A program made the position numbers and the translations under genes. Below the pieces are notes generated by a model, which saw nothing but the letters and a program-made list of their open reading frames with translations, was not told the DNA's origin and did no database searches. Shown here one piece after another: positions 25,432-32,212 of a DNA stretch of 32,212 nucleotides. Within the stretch, counting starts at the first letter, position 1; each line of letters begins with the position of its first letter. The stretch is from an uncultured Ruminococcus sp. (lineage in GTDB: Bacteria; Bacillota; Clostridia; RUG12999). The stretch covers positions 1 through 32,212 of the forward strand of contig CACZWD010000025.1 in NCBI GenBank assembly GCA_902784805.1, read 5' to 3'.

Positions 25432-26171
25432 CATTTTTTATTTAAAATCAAATCAACAGCCTCCGCGACGCCGTCATTTTCGTTTGACGCCACTATGTAA
25501 TCCGCCGCGTTTTTAAGACTTTCTGTCGCATTTCCGACGGCAATTCCGATACCGGCTTCACAAACCATTTCCATATCGTTGCCGCTGTCGCCTATCGCAA
25601 CAGACAATTCCGTCGGAAAATCTATCTCTTTAAGCGTATCTTTCATGGCGCTTGCCTTGCTATAGCCTTTAACGACCGTTTCACAATAGGTTTTATGACG
25701 GTAAAACCTTATGCCGTCACTCAAAAGCTTTTCGTCCTCCTCCGAAAGCGCTCCCCAAATAAAAATTTTGGAAATATTTTTAAAATCGCTGTCCTCAAGC
25801 TTTTCAAAACGTTCATCGTCACAGTTTATACTATACACCTTATAAACGCCCTCCGCATAGCCTTTTCTTCCGTTTTTCTGTACCCATCTGAGCGTTTTCT
25901 TAATCTGTTTTTCCGAAAGACAAATATTCCTTAAAACCTTGCCGTCAAGCTCTATGTACTGTCCGTTCGCGGCTATGATTCCGTCAAATAGTATGGATTC
26001 TAGCAATGTGTCAGGTATAAACCCTCTCGACCTTCCTGTATCTATAAACACTTTCCAGCCATGCAAGCGTGCGTATTCAAGCTTATCGGTAACTTTTTTT
26101 GACGGAACTTCCGAGTTAAATGTCAGCGTCCCGTCAATATCAATAAAAAAAGCGTATTTTTTATCAGTCAA
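25428..26171 (-). CDS. Cof-type HAD-IIB family hydrolase
   Basis: 247 aa if it starts at TTG 26171, which overlaps the yitT stop by 8 nt and has GGAGAGGGG 9-10 nt upstream; the frame is open to 26210. Motif I is FFIDIDGTLTF (Asp11, Asp13 by this start), motif II the Thr in FIDTGRSRG, the C2 cap lies between, the conserved Lys is in KGYSKASAM, and motif IV is AIGDSGNDMEM, followed by GIAVGNATESLKNAADYI. Cof/YidA-like enzymes dephosphorylate sugar phosphates, pyridoxal phosphate or FMN-type compounds with broad specificity. Last gene of the pgeF operon. The rare TTG start would make its expression depend on coupling to yitT. Confidence 0.9.
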   Translation of the reverse strand: MTDKKYAFFIDIDGTLTFNSEVPSKKVTDKLEYARLHGWKVFIDTGRSRGFIPDTLLESILFDGIIAANGQYIELDGKVLRNICLSEKQIKKTLRWVQKNGRKGYAEGVYKVYSINCDDERFEKLEDSDFKNISKIFIWGALSEEDEKLLSDGIRFYRHKTYCETVVKGYSKASAMKDTLKEIDFPTELSVAIGDSGNDMEMVCEAGIGIAVGNATESLKNAADYIVASNENDGVAEAVDLILNKKC

Positions 26172-27009
26172 TACTTTCAAACCCCTCTCCGAGTACCTGT
26201 TTAACATCATCTACCATAACAAAAGCGTCTTTATCAAACGCTTTTACTATACGCAAAACCCGTCCAAGCTCCCTGCGGCTTACTATGCACATAAGCATCA
26301 TTTTATCCTGCCCTTTGTACAGTCCTTTCGCGTAAAGTCCCGTGACGCCGCGTTTAAGCCCACGTATTATTTCTTCCGCAATCTGTTCATGCTTTTCGGA
26401 AATAATTTCAACACTTTTAACGCTCTTGCCGTAAACGGCAACCACGTCCGCGGTCTTTGCCGAAACATAAACCGCAAGCGCAGCGTACAGCATAGCCGTA
26501 ACGCTTTCAAAAGCAAAACCCGATACCGCAATAACAACGGCGTCAAAAACAAATATCACCGCCGCAATACTTACCGTTTTTATTTTTCTCGAAACCATAA
26601 GAGCGGTCATATCGCTTCCGCCTGTAGAAGCGCCCCGTGAAACGGTGATCCCGATTCCGATACCGCTTAAAAGTCCTCCGAAAACAGCCGCGATAAGCAA
26701 ATCCTCCGAATATGAGTATATGCCTTTTGTAAGCTCAAGAAACAAGGACAGCATAGCTGTTCCCGCAAAGCTCTTAATAAGCTCATATCCGCTTAAAAGC
26801 TTAAAACCGAACGCGAAAATTATGCCGTTTAAAAGGAATACGGTTAAAGCCATGGAAATCCCGAATTTTAAAAAGAGAACCGTCGCTATTCCGCTTACTC
26901 CGCCGGCAGCGATATTATTCGGTACAAGAAAAAAATTTATTCCCAGAGCCAAAATAAGCGAGCCGATGCTTATAGCCAAAATATCCGCGAAAACGTATTT
27001 TTTGCGCAT
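26164..27009 (-). CDS. YitT family membrane protein (DUF161 + DUF2179)
   Basis: 281 aa. About five to six membrane helices fill residues 5-185, starting FADILAISIGSLILALGINF, with the family-typical GGVSGIA after the first helix and SRGASTGGSDM near 125. The soluble C-terminal DUF2179 domain (about 195-275) includes ISEKHEQIAEEIIRGLKRGV and MLMCIVSRRELGRV. YitT proteins are widespread membrane proteins of Firmicutes; their transport substrate is not established. GGAGGG precedes the ATG. The gene follows the PHP gene by 31 nt. Confidence 0.93.
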   Translation of the reverse strand: MRKKYVFADILAISIGSLILALGINFFLVPNNIAAGGVSGIATVLFLKFGISMALTVFLLNGIIFAFGFKLLSGYELIKSFAGTAMLSLFLELTKGIYSYSEDLLIAAVFGGLLSGIGIGITVSRGASTGGSDMTALMVSRKIKTVSIAAVIFVFDAVVIAVSGFAFESVTAMLYAALAVYVSAKTADVVAVYGKSVKSVEIISEKHEQIAEEIIRGLKRGVTGLYAKGLYKGQDKMMLMCIVSRRELGRVLRIVKAFDKDAFVMVDDVKQVLGEGFESID

Positions 27010-27040
27010 AATTATACCCTCCGCGGATATTCTGCGTAAT

Positions 27041-27754
27041 TTAAGGTAATATTATACTCTCGCCTATTCTGAAAACAAAATCTTTCTTTTTAAGTATATC
27101 GGTAAGCTCCTTTTCATTTTCCGGCAACGCTTTAACGCAAAGCGATATAACGCCCTCGCGACCGGGCTCGTGAAAATCCGAGCCGCCGACTATCGGAAGA
27201 TTTTTGTATTTTGCCGCCTGTTTTGCCGCAAACCCGATAGCGCTGTTATGTCCCGGATGCATATTAAATACCTCATATCCATCAATGCAGGGAGGCTCTT
27301 TAAGCTCCATTCCGCTTCTGAAAGGGTGCGCCTGAAAAATCAGATTTTTTTCGTTTTTAAAGCCTTTATAAAATTCCTCAATCGTGCCTTCAAGATAATT
27401 CGCCGCGATTTTTACATCGTCCTCCGTTATGCCGTAAACAAGGTAGTCGTTAACATTTACATTTGCAAAACGTATTTCAATTCCAAAGTACGTTTTTATC
27501 CCATATTTATAACAGGCTTCTTTAAAGCTCCTATACCCGTTAAGATAAAACTTTATATACTCGTCTTTATTCTTGCGGTACATTTCATTTTTATAAAAAT
27601 GATTTGTCAAAACTATGGCGTCATAACCAAGCTTATTATAACGCTCAGCAACCTCATGAGGTAAAAGCTGACCGCAGCTGCTTATCGGTTTTGTGTGGCA
27701 ATGCATTTCTATTTTATACTTATATTCGTCAAAAATCGCTTTTTTCGTTTCCAT
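27041..27754 (-). CDS. PHP-domain metal-dependent phosphoesterase
   Basis: 237 aa. PHP motifs in order: HCH at 18-20 (EMHCHTKPIS), the His of VLTNHFY near 51, Glu in FGIEIRF, His of AHPFRSG near 143, and GGSDFHEPGR near 192-201, which together bind a di- or trinuclear metal centre. Such stand-alone PHP proteins are predicted phosphoesterases; relatives hydrolyse histidinol phosphate, nucleoside 3',5'-bisphosphates or oligonucleotides. The set of metal ligands appears complete, so it is probably active. Substrate unknown. It sits 20 nt after galM in the six-gene operon, with GGAGAT ahead of the ATG. Confidence 0.92.
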   Translation of the reverse strand: METKKAIFDEYKYKIEMHCHTKPISSCGQLLPHEVAERYNKLGYDAIVLTNHFYKNEMYRKNKDEYIKFYLNGYRSFKEACYKYGIKTYFGIEIRFANVNVNDYLVYGITEDDVKIAANYLEGTIEEFYKGFKNEKNLIFQAHPFRSGMELKEPPCIDGYEVFNMHPGHNSAIGFAAKQAAKYKNLPIVGGSDFHEPGREGVISLCVKALPENEKELTDILKKKDFVFRIGESIILP

Positions 27755-27774
27755 TTATAATGCCATCTCCAAAG

Positions 27775-28830
27775 TTATTTTTTTATTCCGAATTTATAAA
27801 TTGTTATATAATCATAGGTCCGGTCTTTCTCAAGCACGCACGAAGGGAACTGCGGATTATTCGGAGAATCGGGATAAAACTGTGTTTCAAGGCAAAAACC
27901 GTCGTTTTTCTCATACACATTTCCGCCTTTACCCGTTTGCGAGCCGTCAAGAAAATTGCCCGTATAAAGCTGTACGGCGGGCTTGTCGGTATAAACCTCC
28001 ATGGTTATACCGCTTTTTTCACCCTCTGCCGCAGCCGCAAGCTTCATTTCGCGGTTGCCGCCCAAAATATAATTATGGTCGTATCCACCCGCAAGAAGCA
28101 GCGGTTCCTCATTTTTGCCGATATCCCTGCCGATTGTTTTAGGAACTCTGAAATCCATTGCAGTGCCGTCAACGGAACAAATTTCACCCGTCGGAATAAG
28201 CTCCGCGTCTGTCGGCGTAAATTCGGAGGCGTTTAACATAAGAGTATGTCCCAAAATATTGCCGCTGCCGGCGCCGTTAAGGTTAAAATACGAATGATTT
28301 GTAAGGTTTACTATTGTTTTTTCATCGGTATTTGCAATATATTCAATTTTTATGCCGTTGTCCTCCGTTACCGTAAATTTAACGTTTACGGTAAGAGTTC
28401 CCGGATAACCCTCACGCTGCGGAGTATCAATAAACTTTAAAAGCAAATACGGCTCATCGCCTCCGCCGTAGGAAGCAACCTCCCAGAATACCTTATTATA
28501 TCCTACCTTGCCGCCATGCAGATGGTTGCTGTTATTGTTTATGTAAAGGTTATACTCTTTTCCGTCCAGCACAAAATGCCCTTTGCTTATTCGATTTGCG
28601 TATCTGCCGACGGTAGCGCCGAAATTGCCCGCTCCGCCATGATACTGTTCCGCGTTTTCGTATCCCAGCACAACATCGGTGGGCGCGCCGTTTTTATCGG
28701 GAGTCTTTACGGTCACGATATTTGCTCCGTAATTTGTAATGCTTACCTCAAAACCGTTTTTGTTTTTAAGAATAAACAGTTTCGCCTCTCTGCCCTCTGT
28801 TACTCCAAATGATTTTTTTTCAATACTCAT
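27775..28830 (-). CDS. galM: Aldose 1-epimerase (mutarotase)
   Basis: 351 aa, normal length. Conserved features are the early DVVLGYENAEQYHGG, GRYANRISKGHF, NNSNHLHGG, the catalytic His in TNHSYFNLNG near 180, GYDHNYIL, and LYTGNFLDG followed by FCLETQFYPDSPN with the catalytic Glu near 315. The enzyme interconverts alpha and beta anomers of glucose and galactose in the cytoplasm. No other galactose (Leloir) genes accompany it; it lies in a mixed operon with a protease and a PHP protein. GGAAGGG stands upstream of the ATG. Confidence 0.95.
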   Translation of the reverse strand: MSIEKKSFGVTEGREAKLFILKNKNGFEVSITNYGANIVTVKTPDKNGAPTDVVLGYENAEQYHGGAGNFGATVGRYANRISKGHFVLDGKEYNLYINNNSNHLHGGKVGYNKVFWEVASYGGGDEPYLLLKFIDTPQREGYPGTLTVNVKFTVTEDNGIKIEYIANTDEKTIVNLTNHSYFNLNGAGSGNILGHTLMLNASEFTPTDAELIPTGEICSVDGTAMDFRVPKTIGRDIGKNEEPLLLAGGYDHNYILGGNREMKLAAAAEGEKSGITMEVYTDKPAVQLYTGNFLDGSQTGKGGNVYEKNDGFCLETQFYPDSPNNPQFPSCVLEKDRTYDYITIYKFGIKK

Positions 28831-28852
28831 GATAATTTATCCCTTCCGTTTA

Positions 28853-29815
28853 TTAATTTATAAAATACGCACCAAGCACAATATGCGCCGCCAAAAACAA
28901 AAGTACAGGTATTCTTCCGAAAAACATTCCGTATAAGCCGGTTGTGATTTTTCCGTCCGCCCAAACGGCTTTTTTAACCGCTTTAACTATTACAACAGCG
29001 CCGTAAATATACGCCGCAAGCATTAAAAGCAACAGACCTCCCGTTAAAAACATATTATTGCCGGCCTCGCTTTCTTCAATAAACATAACGGCCGAATTAT
29101 ATATAATATGCATCAGCACTGTAACCGTAACCGAGCCGCTGTAAACCGCCGCGCAGCCAAGCACAAGCCCCGCAAGAAACGCAACCGGAAACTGCGCGTA
29201 AACGCCGTGCATTACGGCAAACATAACCGCGGATATAACAATTGCCGCTTCATTGCTGTATTTTTTAAGACTGCCGAGAACAAAGCCTCTGCATATAAGC
29301 TCCTCAATAACCGGCGCTATAATACAGCCGTAAACCGCAAAAACAATATGATACGCGCCTTCGTAATGAATATTAAGAACAGCTTCGGCATCATAATTAT
29401 GACCGAAAAGATTTAAAATAAAATTAAAAGCCATAAAAACCAAAGCTCCGACATATGCCGACAACATAAGCGCACATATGCCTTTTCCCACGGAAACAAG
29501 CCCCTTTTCATCAAAACCCGCTCTGCCCTTTAACGTTTCTTTAAACATTTTTCCGAAAACAATCAAAAAAACAATAAAAAAAGAAATCAGGGACGCTGTG
29601 ATATCAATAACCAGTCCCGTGTTTTTCTCCGCCATAACTTCAAGTAAAGAAGAAAACAGCCCTTCAATGCCGTTACGGTTTTTTAAAAGAGCGATGACAA
29701 ACGTTAAGACATATATAAGAGCGTATTCCGCAACGACAAATAAAACAAGCGCAAGAGAACATTTTGACGCCGTCTTTTTAAAATCATTCTTATCAAAAAA
29801 ATATATTGCTTCCAT
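28853..29815 (-). CDS. CPBP family intramembrane metalloprotease
   Basis: 320 aa from ATG 29815, preceded by AGGTAGGAA; the frame is open nine codons further into pgeF without a site. About eight hydrophobic helices are spread along the chain. The catalytic motifs are EELICR (171-176), FAVMHG with His203, and HIIYN with His236 and Asn240. These match the Rce1/Abi (CPBP) family, whose glutamates and histidines form an intramembrane active site. Members process peptides such as bacteriocin or pheromone precursors, or confer bacteriocin immunity, but most have no known substrate. Starts 7 nt after the pgeF stop. Confidence 0.93.
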   Translation of the reverse strand: MEAIYFFDKNDFKKTASKCSLALVLFVVAEYALIYVLTFVIALLKNRNGIEGLFSSLLEVMAEKNTGLVIDITASLISFFIVFLIVFGKMFKETLKGRAGFDEKGLVSVGKGICALMLSAYVGALVFMAFNFILNLFGHNYDAEAVLNIHYEGAYHIVFAVYGCIIAPVIEELICRGFVLGSLKKYSNEAAIVISAVMFAVMHGVYAQFPVAFLAGLVLGCAAVYSGSVTVTVLMHIIYNSAVMFIEESEAGNNMFLTGGLLLLMLAAYIYGAVVIVKAVKKAVWADGKITTGLYGMFFGRIPVLLFLAAHIVLGAYFIN

Positions 29816-29822
29816 TTTATTC

Positions 29823-30638
29823 CTACCTTTTAATCTTCGCAATCACAGCCATTCTGCCCGTGTCCTTTCCGCAGGCTCGGTGTGAGAAATATTTATCTGT
29901 GTTACAGTAAGTGCAGTCCTCCGATACCGTTATATTTTCATTTTTTAATCCCGCACGAAGAAGAAACTCACGGTTTGCGCCTTTTAAATCGGCAAAATAT
30001 TTGCCGGGCTTATTACCTTCTGAAATATACTCCGAAAGCCTCGCTTTATCATACTCCGCTTTAACTTCCTCTCCGACTTCAAAGTGACATTTGCCTATGC
30101 AGGGACCTATTACCGCATGAATATCAACCGCGTGACAGCCAAAATCATTCACCATTGTTTCAACCGCCGAAAACGCAAAGCCGCAGACCGTACCGCGCCA
30201 GCCGCAATGCACAAGGCATAAACAGCGTTTTTTACCGTCAAACAGCAAAACGGGAGTGCAGTCGGCATAAAAAATACCGAGCGCGACACCGCAATCTTTT
30301 GTTATAAGCCCGTCGCAATCGGGTAAATCCGAAGGGTATATAAGCCGTTTTCCGCAATCCTCCGCAGTCACTTCGGTAATTTTGCTTGAATGAATTTGTT
30401 TCGGCAAAACAACCGTTTTGTAATCAATACCTATTTTCCCGCAAAAACGGCTGTAATTTTCAATAAGATTTTCTTTTTTGTCAGGTCTGTTCACGCCAAG
30501 ATTAAGCGATGCGAGACTGCCGCCGCTTACTCCGCCTCCGCGGGTTGAAAAACCGTAATAAAGCATTTCGTTAAGTACGTTATCATTCGTTTTTCCAACA
30601 CATATTCCGCCGGAATTTTCAAAAATAAATTTACTCAA
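29823..30638 (-). CDS. pgeF: Peptidoglycan editing factor PgeF (YfiH/laccase-domain family)
   Basis: 271 aa if it begins at TTG 30638, which has CAGG 8 nt upstream; a GTG at 30647 is an alternative but is only 3 nt from AAGG. The YfiH fold is clear: FSTRGGGVS near 31, LNLG, PKQIHSSKI, DCDGLIT, ADCTPVLLFD, the metal/active-site Cys-His-Cys group in CLVHCGWRGT, GPCIGKCHFEVG and the ending DCTYCNTDKYFSHRA. PgeF removes wrong amino acids (such as L-Ser) from UDP-MurNAc-peptides so that peptidoglycan precursors keep L-Ala; relatives deaminate adenosine. First gene of a six-gene minus-strand operon. Confidence 0.93.
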   Translation of the reverse strand: MSKFIFENSGGICVGKTNDNVLNEMLYYGFSTRGGGVSGGSLASLNLGVNRPDKKENLIENYSRFCGKIGIDYKTVVLPKQIHSSKITEVTAEDCGKRLIYPSDLPDCDGLITKDCGVALGIFYADCTPVLLFDGKKRCLCLVHCGWRGTVCGFAFSAVETMVNDFGCHAVDIHAVIGPCIGKCHFEVGEEVKAEYDKARLSEYISEGNKPGKYFADLKGANREFLLRAGLKNENITVSEDCTYCNTDKYFSHRACGKDTGRMAVIAKIKR

Positions 30639-30661
30639 AATCAGCACCTGCCTTGTTTGTT

Positions 30662-30691
30662 ATTTTATCATATATTATGTGTAATTGTCAA
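30662..30691 (-). promoter_or_regulatory. sigma-A promoter of the pgeF operon
   Basis: Minus strand TTGACA (30686-30691), an 18-nt spacer and TAAAAT (30662-30667) with TG one base upstream of the -10. It should drive pgeF through the Cof-type HAD gene (spacings 7, 22, 20, 31 nt and one overlap). Confidence 0.72.
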
Positions 30692-30742
30692 GTAAAATTA
30701 ATCCGTTTTGCCCGATTTTACCATTTTTTATTTTTTGTTTGC

Positions 30743-30771
30743 TTGACTTTTTTCATAAAATATGATAATAT
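30743..30771 (+). promoter_or_regulatory. sigma-A promoter of the DUF1836 gene
   Basis: TTGACT (30743-30748), a 17-nt spacer, TAATAT (30766-30771) with TG one base before the -10. Confidence 0.68.
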
Positions 30772-30801
30772 AGAAACAGATTATCAGAAAGGCTGGTTTT
30801 A

Positions 30802-31314
30802 ATGATTATATATGATGATATTGTAAATTTTCATTGTCCGAGATGGAATGAGCTGCCCGATATTGACTTATATATGGACCAGGTTGTGAGTATAATTGAA
30901 AAAAATTTCAGCTTATTTTCGGGTGATAAAAATAAAATTATTACAGCTGCCATGGTAAATAATTACGTTAAACAAAAGGTTGTAAAACCGCCGAAAAACA
31001 AAAAGTATGACAGGGTTCATCTGGCATACCTTATACCCGTGTGTATTTTCAAACAGATTATGGGCATACAGGACATTTGCAAGTGTATAAGCTTTCTTTT
31101 ATCGGATTATGATATTCCGCGGGCATATGACACTTTTTGCGGTCTTCTCGAACAAGGGTTAAAAAATACCTTTACCTGCTGTGAAACACCATATATATCT
31201 GATAGCGATACGACTCATATGCGCCTTGTAAAATCAGTAATTATAAGTTTTTCAAGCCTTCAGTATTCAAAATATCTCCTTGAAAACACAGACATTTCAT
31301 TACAAAAAAAATAA
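30802..31314 (+). CDS. DUF1836 domain-containing protein (putative MerR-like regulator)
   Basis: 170 aa. The family hallmark is CPRWNELPDIDLYMDQVVSI (12-31), followed by a helix-turn-helix-like region, KIITAAMVNNYVKQKVVKPP, and KKYDRVHLAYLIPVCIFKQI. The middle helices resemble the MerR-type DNA-binding fold (reading helix MVNNYVKQ). DUF1836 proteins are common in Clostridia, often near spore or metabolic genes, and are suspected transcription regulators, but no target is established. Four Cys in the C-terminal half (CKC, CC) could bind metal; this is speculation. AGAAAGG precedes the ATG. A monocistronic gene with its own promoter. Confidence 0.85.
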   Translation: MIIYDDIVNFHCPRWNELPDIDLYMDQVVSIIEKNFSLFSGDKNKIITAAMVNNYVKQKVVKPPKNKKYDRVHLAYLIPVCIFKQIMGIQDICKCISFLLSDYDIPRAYDTFCGLLEQGLKNTFTCCETPYISDSDTTHMRLVKSVIISFSSLQYSKYLLENTDISLQKK

Positions 31315-31337
31315 GTGAATATTTTTTAAAAAAACGC

Positions 31338-31366
31338 TTGACAAAGCATATAATGTGTGCTATAAT
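31338..31366 (+). promoter_or_regulatory. sigma-A promoter of tRNA-Leu
   Basis: TTGACA (31338-31343), a 17-nt spacer, TATAAT (31361-31366); both hexamers are perfect, as expected for a stable-RNA gene. Transcription would start near 31373. Confidence 0.9.
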
Positions 31367-31397
31367 ATATATCGTTGACAAAATAATATGTGCTTTT

Positions 31398-31484
31398 GCA
31401 GACGTGGCGGAATTGGCAGACGCGCTAGATTAAGGTTCTAGTGTCCACCATAACGTGAGGGTTCAAGTCCCTCCGTCTGCACCA
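31398..31484 (+). tRNA. tRNA-Leu, anticodon AAG
   Basis: Acceptor GCAGACG (31398-31404) pairs with CGTCTGC (31474-31480); the anticodon stem CTAGA/TCTAG encloses the loop TTAAGGT, giving anticodon AAG (reads CUU; A34 is probably converted to inosine). The long variable arm typical of class II Leu tRNA follows, then the T arm with GTTCAAG. The 3' CCA is encoded (31482-31484). The leader is about 25 nt. This is the only tRNA gene I see in the window. Confidence 0.95.
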
Positions 31485-31487
31485 CGT

Positions 31488-31521
31488 CGGAGCAAAGTTC
31501 GCTTTGCTCCGCTTTTCTTTT
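31488..31521 (+). terminator. Intrinsic terminator of tRNA-Leu
   Basis: CGGAGCAAAG (31488-31497) and CTTTGCTCCG (31502-31511) pair around a TTCG tetraloop, and CTTTTCTTTTC follows. Confidence 0.92.
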
Positions 31522-31639
31522 CAGAAAAACATCTGCCCGATTCCTTGCTTCTTCTTTTTCGGGTATGCGCCTTCGGTGCAAGTGCATCTAAACCGTTCGA
31601 ACTTTCCAGTTTTAGCCTCTGAAACAGCTTAACAATGCG

Positions 31640-31771
31640 GTTTTCAGAGGTTGTTATTTTACATTTGACCCTGATTTGACCCTGAAGCTGTTATTTGAAA
31701 ATGCCGCCGGATTAAATCAGGCTTTTGTAAATCTTATAGAAGATATTGCGGACAATGCGAAAAATAATTAA
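31640..31771 (+). pseudogene. Possible C-terminal remnant of an unknown protein
   Basis: A plus-strand frame from about 31640 to TAA at 31769-31771 reads DPDLTLKLLFENAAG then LNQAFVNLIEDIADNAKNN. It has protein-like, helical composition but no start codon or ribosome site. It may be the tail of a deleted gene or coincidence; the family is not recognised. Confidence 0.22.
31664..31685. repeat. Tandem 11-bp direct repeat
   Basis: TTTGACCCTGA occurs twice with no gap. Read on the minus strand it codes RVKSGSNVK followed by a stop, reminiscent of integrase C-termini, but too short to assign. Function unknown. Confidence 0.6.
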
Positions 31772-31887
31772 ATAATTTCGCAGGAGCAGCTACCGCTGTC
31801 GGTAAGTGTTCCTCTATATGATATAATTCTATTCAGAATAACGATGAAACAGATTGTAAACACTGCTGCGGCAGGCTGAAAGGCTGT

Positions 31888-32196
31888 GTGCGTAAAATAA
31901 AAGTAAAGGAACATATCAATGAACGAAGTAAAAACATACTAAGGCGGATGGCGTTTTACTATCTGCTGCTGGCAATTAATATTATACCATGCGGAAATGT
32001 AATTCCGGACATTTTTCCCACCCGGAATATTTCTACAATATATTTGCTGGCACTTTCCGTGTGCCTTGTTTTCTACTATTCTGGCGGAGTATCCCGTGCA
32101 GACGGTCATTCAATTGTATATAAACATATTAAGTTATGTTATATGTTTAGTATAATACACAAATATGTTTATGTCAAGGGGTTTCAGAAAAAATAA
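31888..32196 (+). CDS. Hypothetical membrane protein, perhaps a truncated sensor-kinase N-terminus
   Basis: 102 aa from GTG 31888, with AAAGG 4 nt upstream. Residues 20-38 (MAFYYLLLAINIIPCGNVIP) and 50-66 (TIYLLALSVCLVFYYSGGV) look like two membrane helices. The first 75 residues recall the N-terminal membrane region of some Clostridial sensor histidine kinases (for example the IIPCGNVIPDIFPT loop), but no kinase follows: the reading frame ends at 32196. The C-terminal 30 residues are basic and low in complexity. It is either a real small membrane protein or a decayed fragment; the second is more likely because the surrounding DNA has lost coding continuity. Confidence 0.4.
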   Translation: MRKIKVKEHINERSKNILRRMAFYYLLLAINIIPCGNVIPDIFPTRNISTIYLLALSVCLVFYYSGGVSRADGHSIVYKHIKLCYMFSIIHKYVYVKGFQKK

Positions 32197-32212
32197 TTAA
32201 ACTTTTTTATTT

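Larger units (their letters stand above)
31522..31887. other. Gene-poor stretch after tRNA-Leu with hairpin, tandem repeat and coding remnant
   Basis: No intact gene is visible. It holds an imperfect hairpin, CCTCTGAAA (31616-31624) with TTTCAGAGG (31642-31650), two tandem copies of TTTGACCCTGA (31664-31674, 31675-31685), and a plus-strand frame ending at TAA 31771 that reads like a protein tail (LFENAAGLNQAFVNLIEDIA). An extended -10 (TGATATAAT, 31819-31827) lies before the next ORF. This is the kind of debris often left after insertion and decay at tRNA genes. Confidence 0.5.

Noticed and set aside
31375..31380. Second TTGACA just upstream of tRNA-Leu
   Set aside because: No -10 box lies at a suitable distance before the tRNA; the promoter at 31338-31366 explains expression.
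31664..31685. TTTGACCCTGA tandem repeat as a CRISPR repeat or attachment core
   Set aside because: Only two copies with no spacer, and it shares no sequence with the tRNA 3' end.

Overview
The window looks like chromosome from an endospore-forming member of the Clostridia (Firmicutes). The evidence is an alpha/beta-type SASP gene behind a forespore-type promoter, spoIIE, a CIRCE-controlled hrcA-grpE-dnaK-dnaJ operon, strong AGGAGG-type ribosome sites, near-consensus sigma-A promoters with 17-bp spacers, a DUF1836 protein, a DUF975 protein and YitT. Most of it is ordinary core and accessory chromosome. I found no CRISPR array, intact mobile element, toxin-antitoxin pair or phage-defence island. 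The points of interest are small: regulatory palindromes, a cluster of RNA hairpins, a little-known spore-type protein, and a scarred region after a tRNA gene.

Layout. 1-4130 (minus): the N-terminus of a MATE transporter, then a heterodimeric ABC exporter from its own promoter. 4258-6453 (plus): a secreted phosphodiester-glycosidase-family protein with Ig-like repeats. 6500-11253 (minus): heat-shock operon hrcA-grpE-dnaK-dnaJ with CIRCE. 11328-13523 (plus): SASP, a HAD hydrolase and a DUF975 membrane protein, each with its own signals. 13523-15791 (minus): ROK kinase, GmhA-like isomerase and FSA-type transaldolase, which form a compact sugar-phosphate operon. 16011-17573 (minus): esterase-like hydrolase plus MscS channel. 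17598-18251 (plus): a Cys/Gly-rich small protein behind a sporulation-like promoter, followed by four consecutive hairpins. 18273-20950 (minus): spoIIE and a small membrane protein. 21012-21744 (plus): trmB and a perfect palindrome. 21784-25431 (minus): MacB-type ABC transporter plus a heavy-metal-associated-domain protein, with a strong promoter and an operator-like palindrome. 25428-30691 (minus): six-gene operon pgeF, CPBP protease, galM, PHP phosphoesterase, yitT, Cof-type HAD. 30743-32212 (plus): DUF1836 regulator, tRNA-Leu(AAG) with terminator, then about 700 bp of gene-poor DNA with apparent coding remnants.

How it fits together. Two themes recur. One is sporulation: SASP protects spore DNA, SpoIIE activates sigma-F, and the 127-residue Cys/Gly-rich protein may be a spore surface component. 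The other is stress and envelope: the chaperone operon, mechanosensitive channel, two exporters, PgeF peptidoglycan editing, and CPBP protease. Several starts are moved downstream from the longest reading frame because ribosome-site spacing, or a promoter lying inside the longer frame, decides them. All calls come from reading the sequence; no database search was run.
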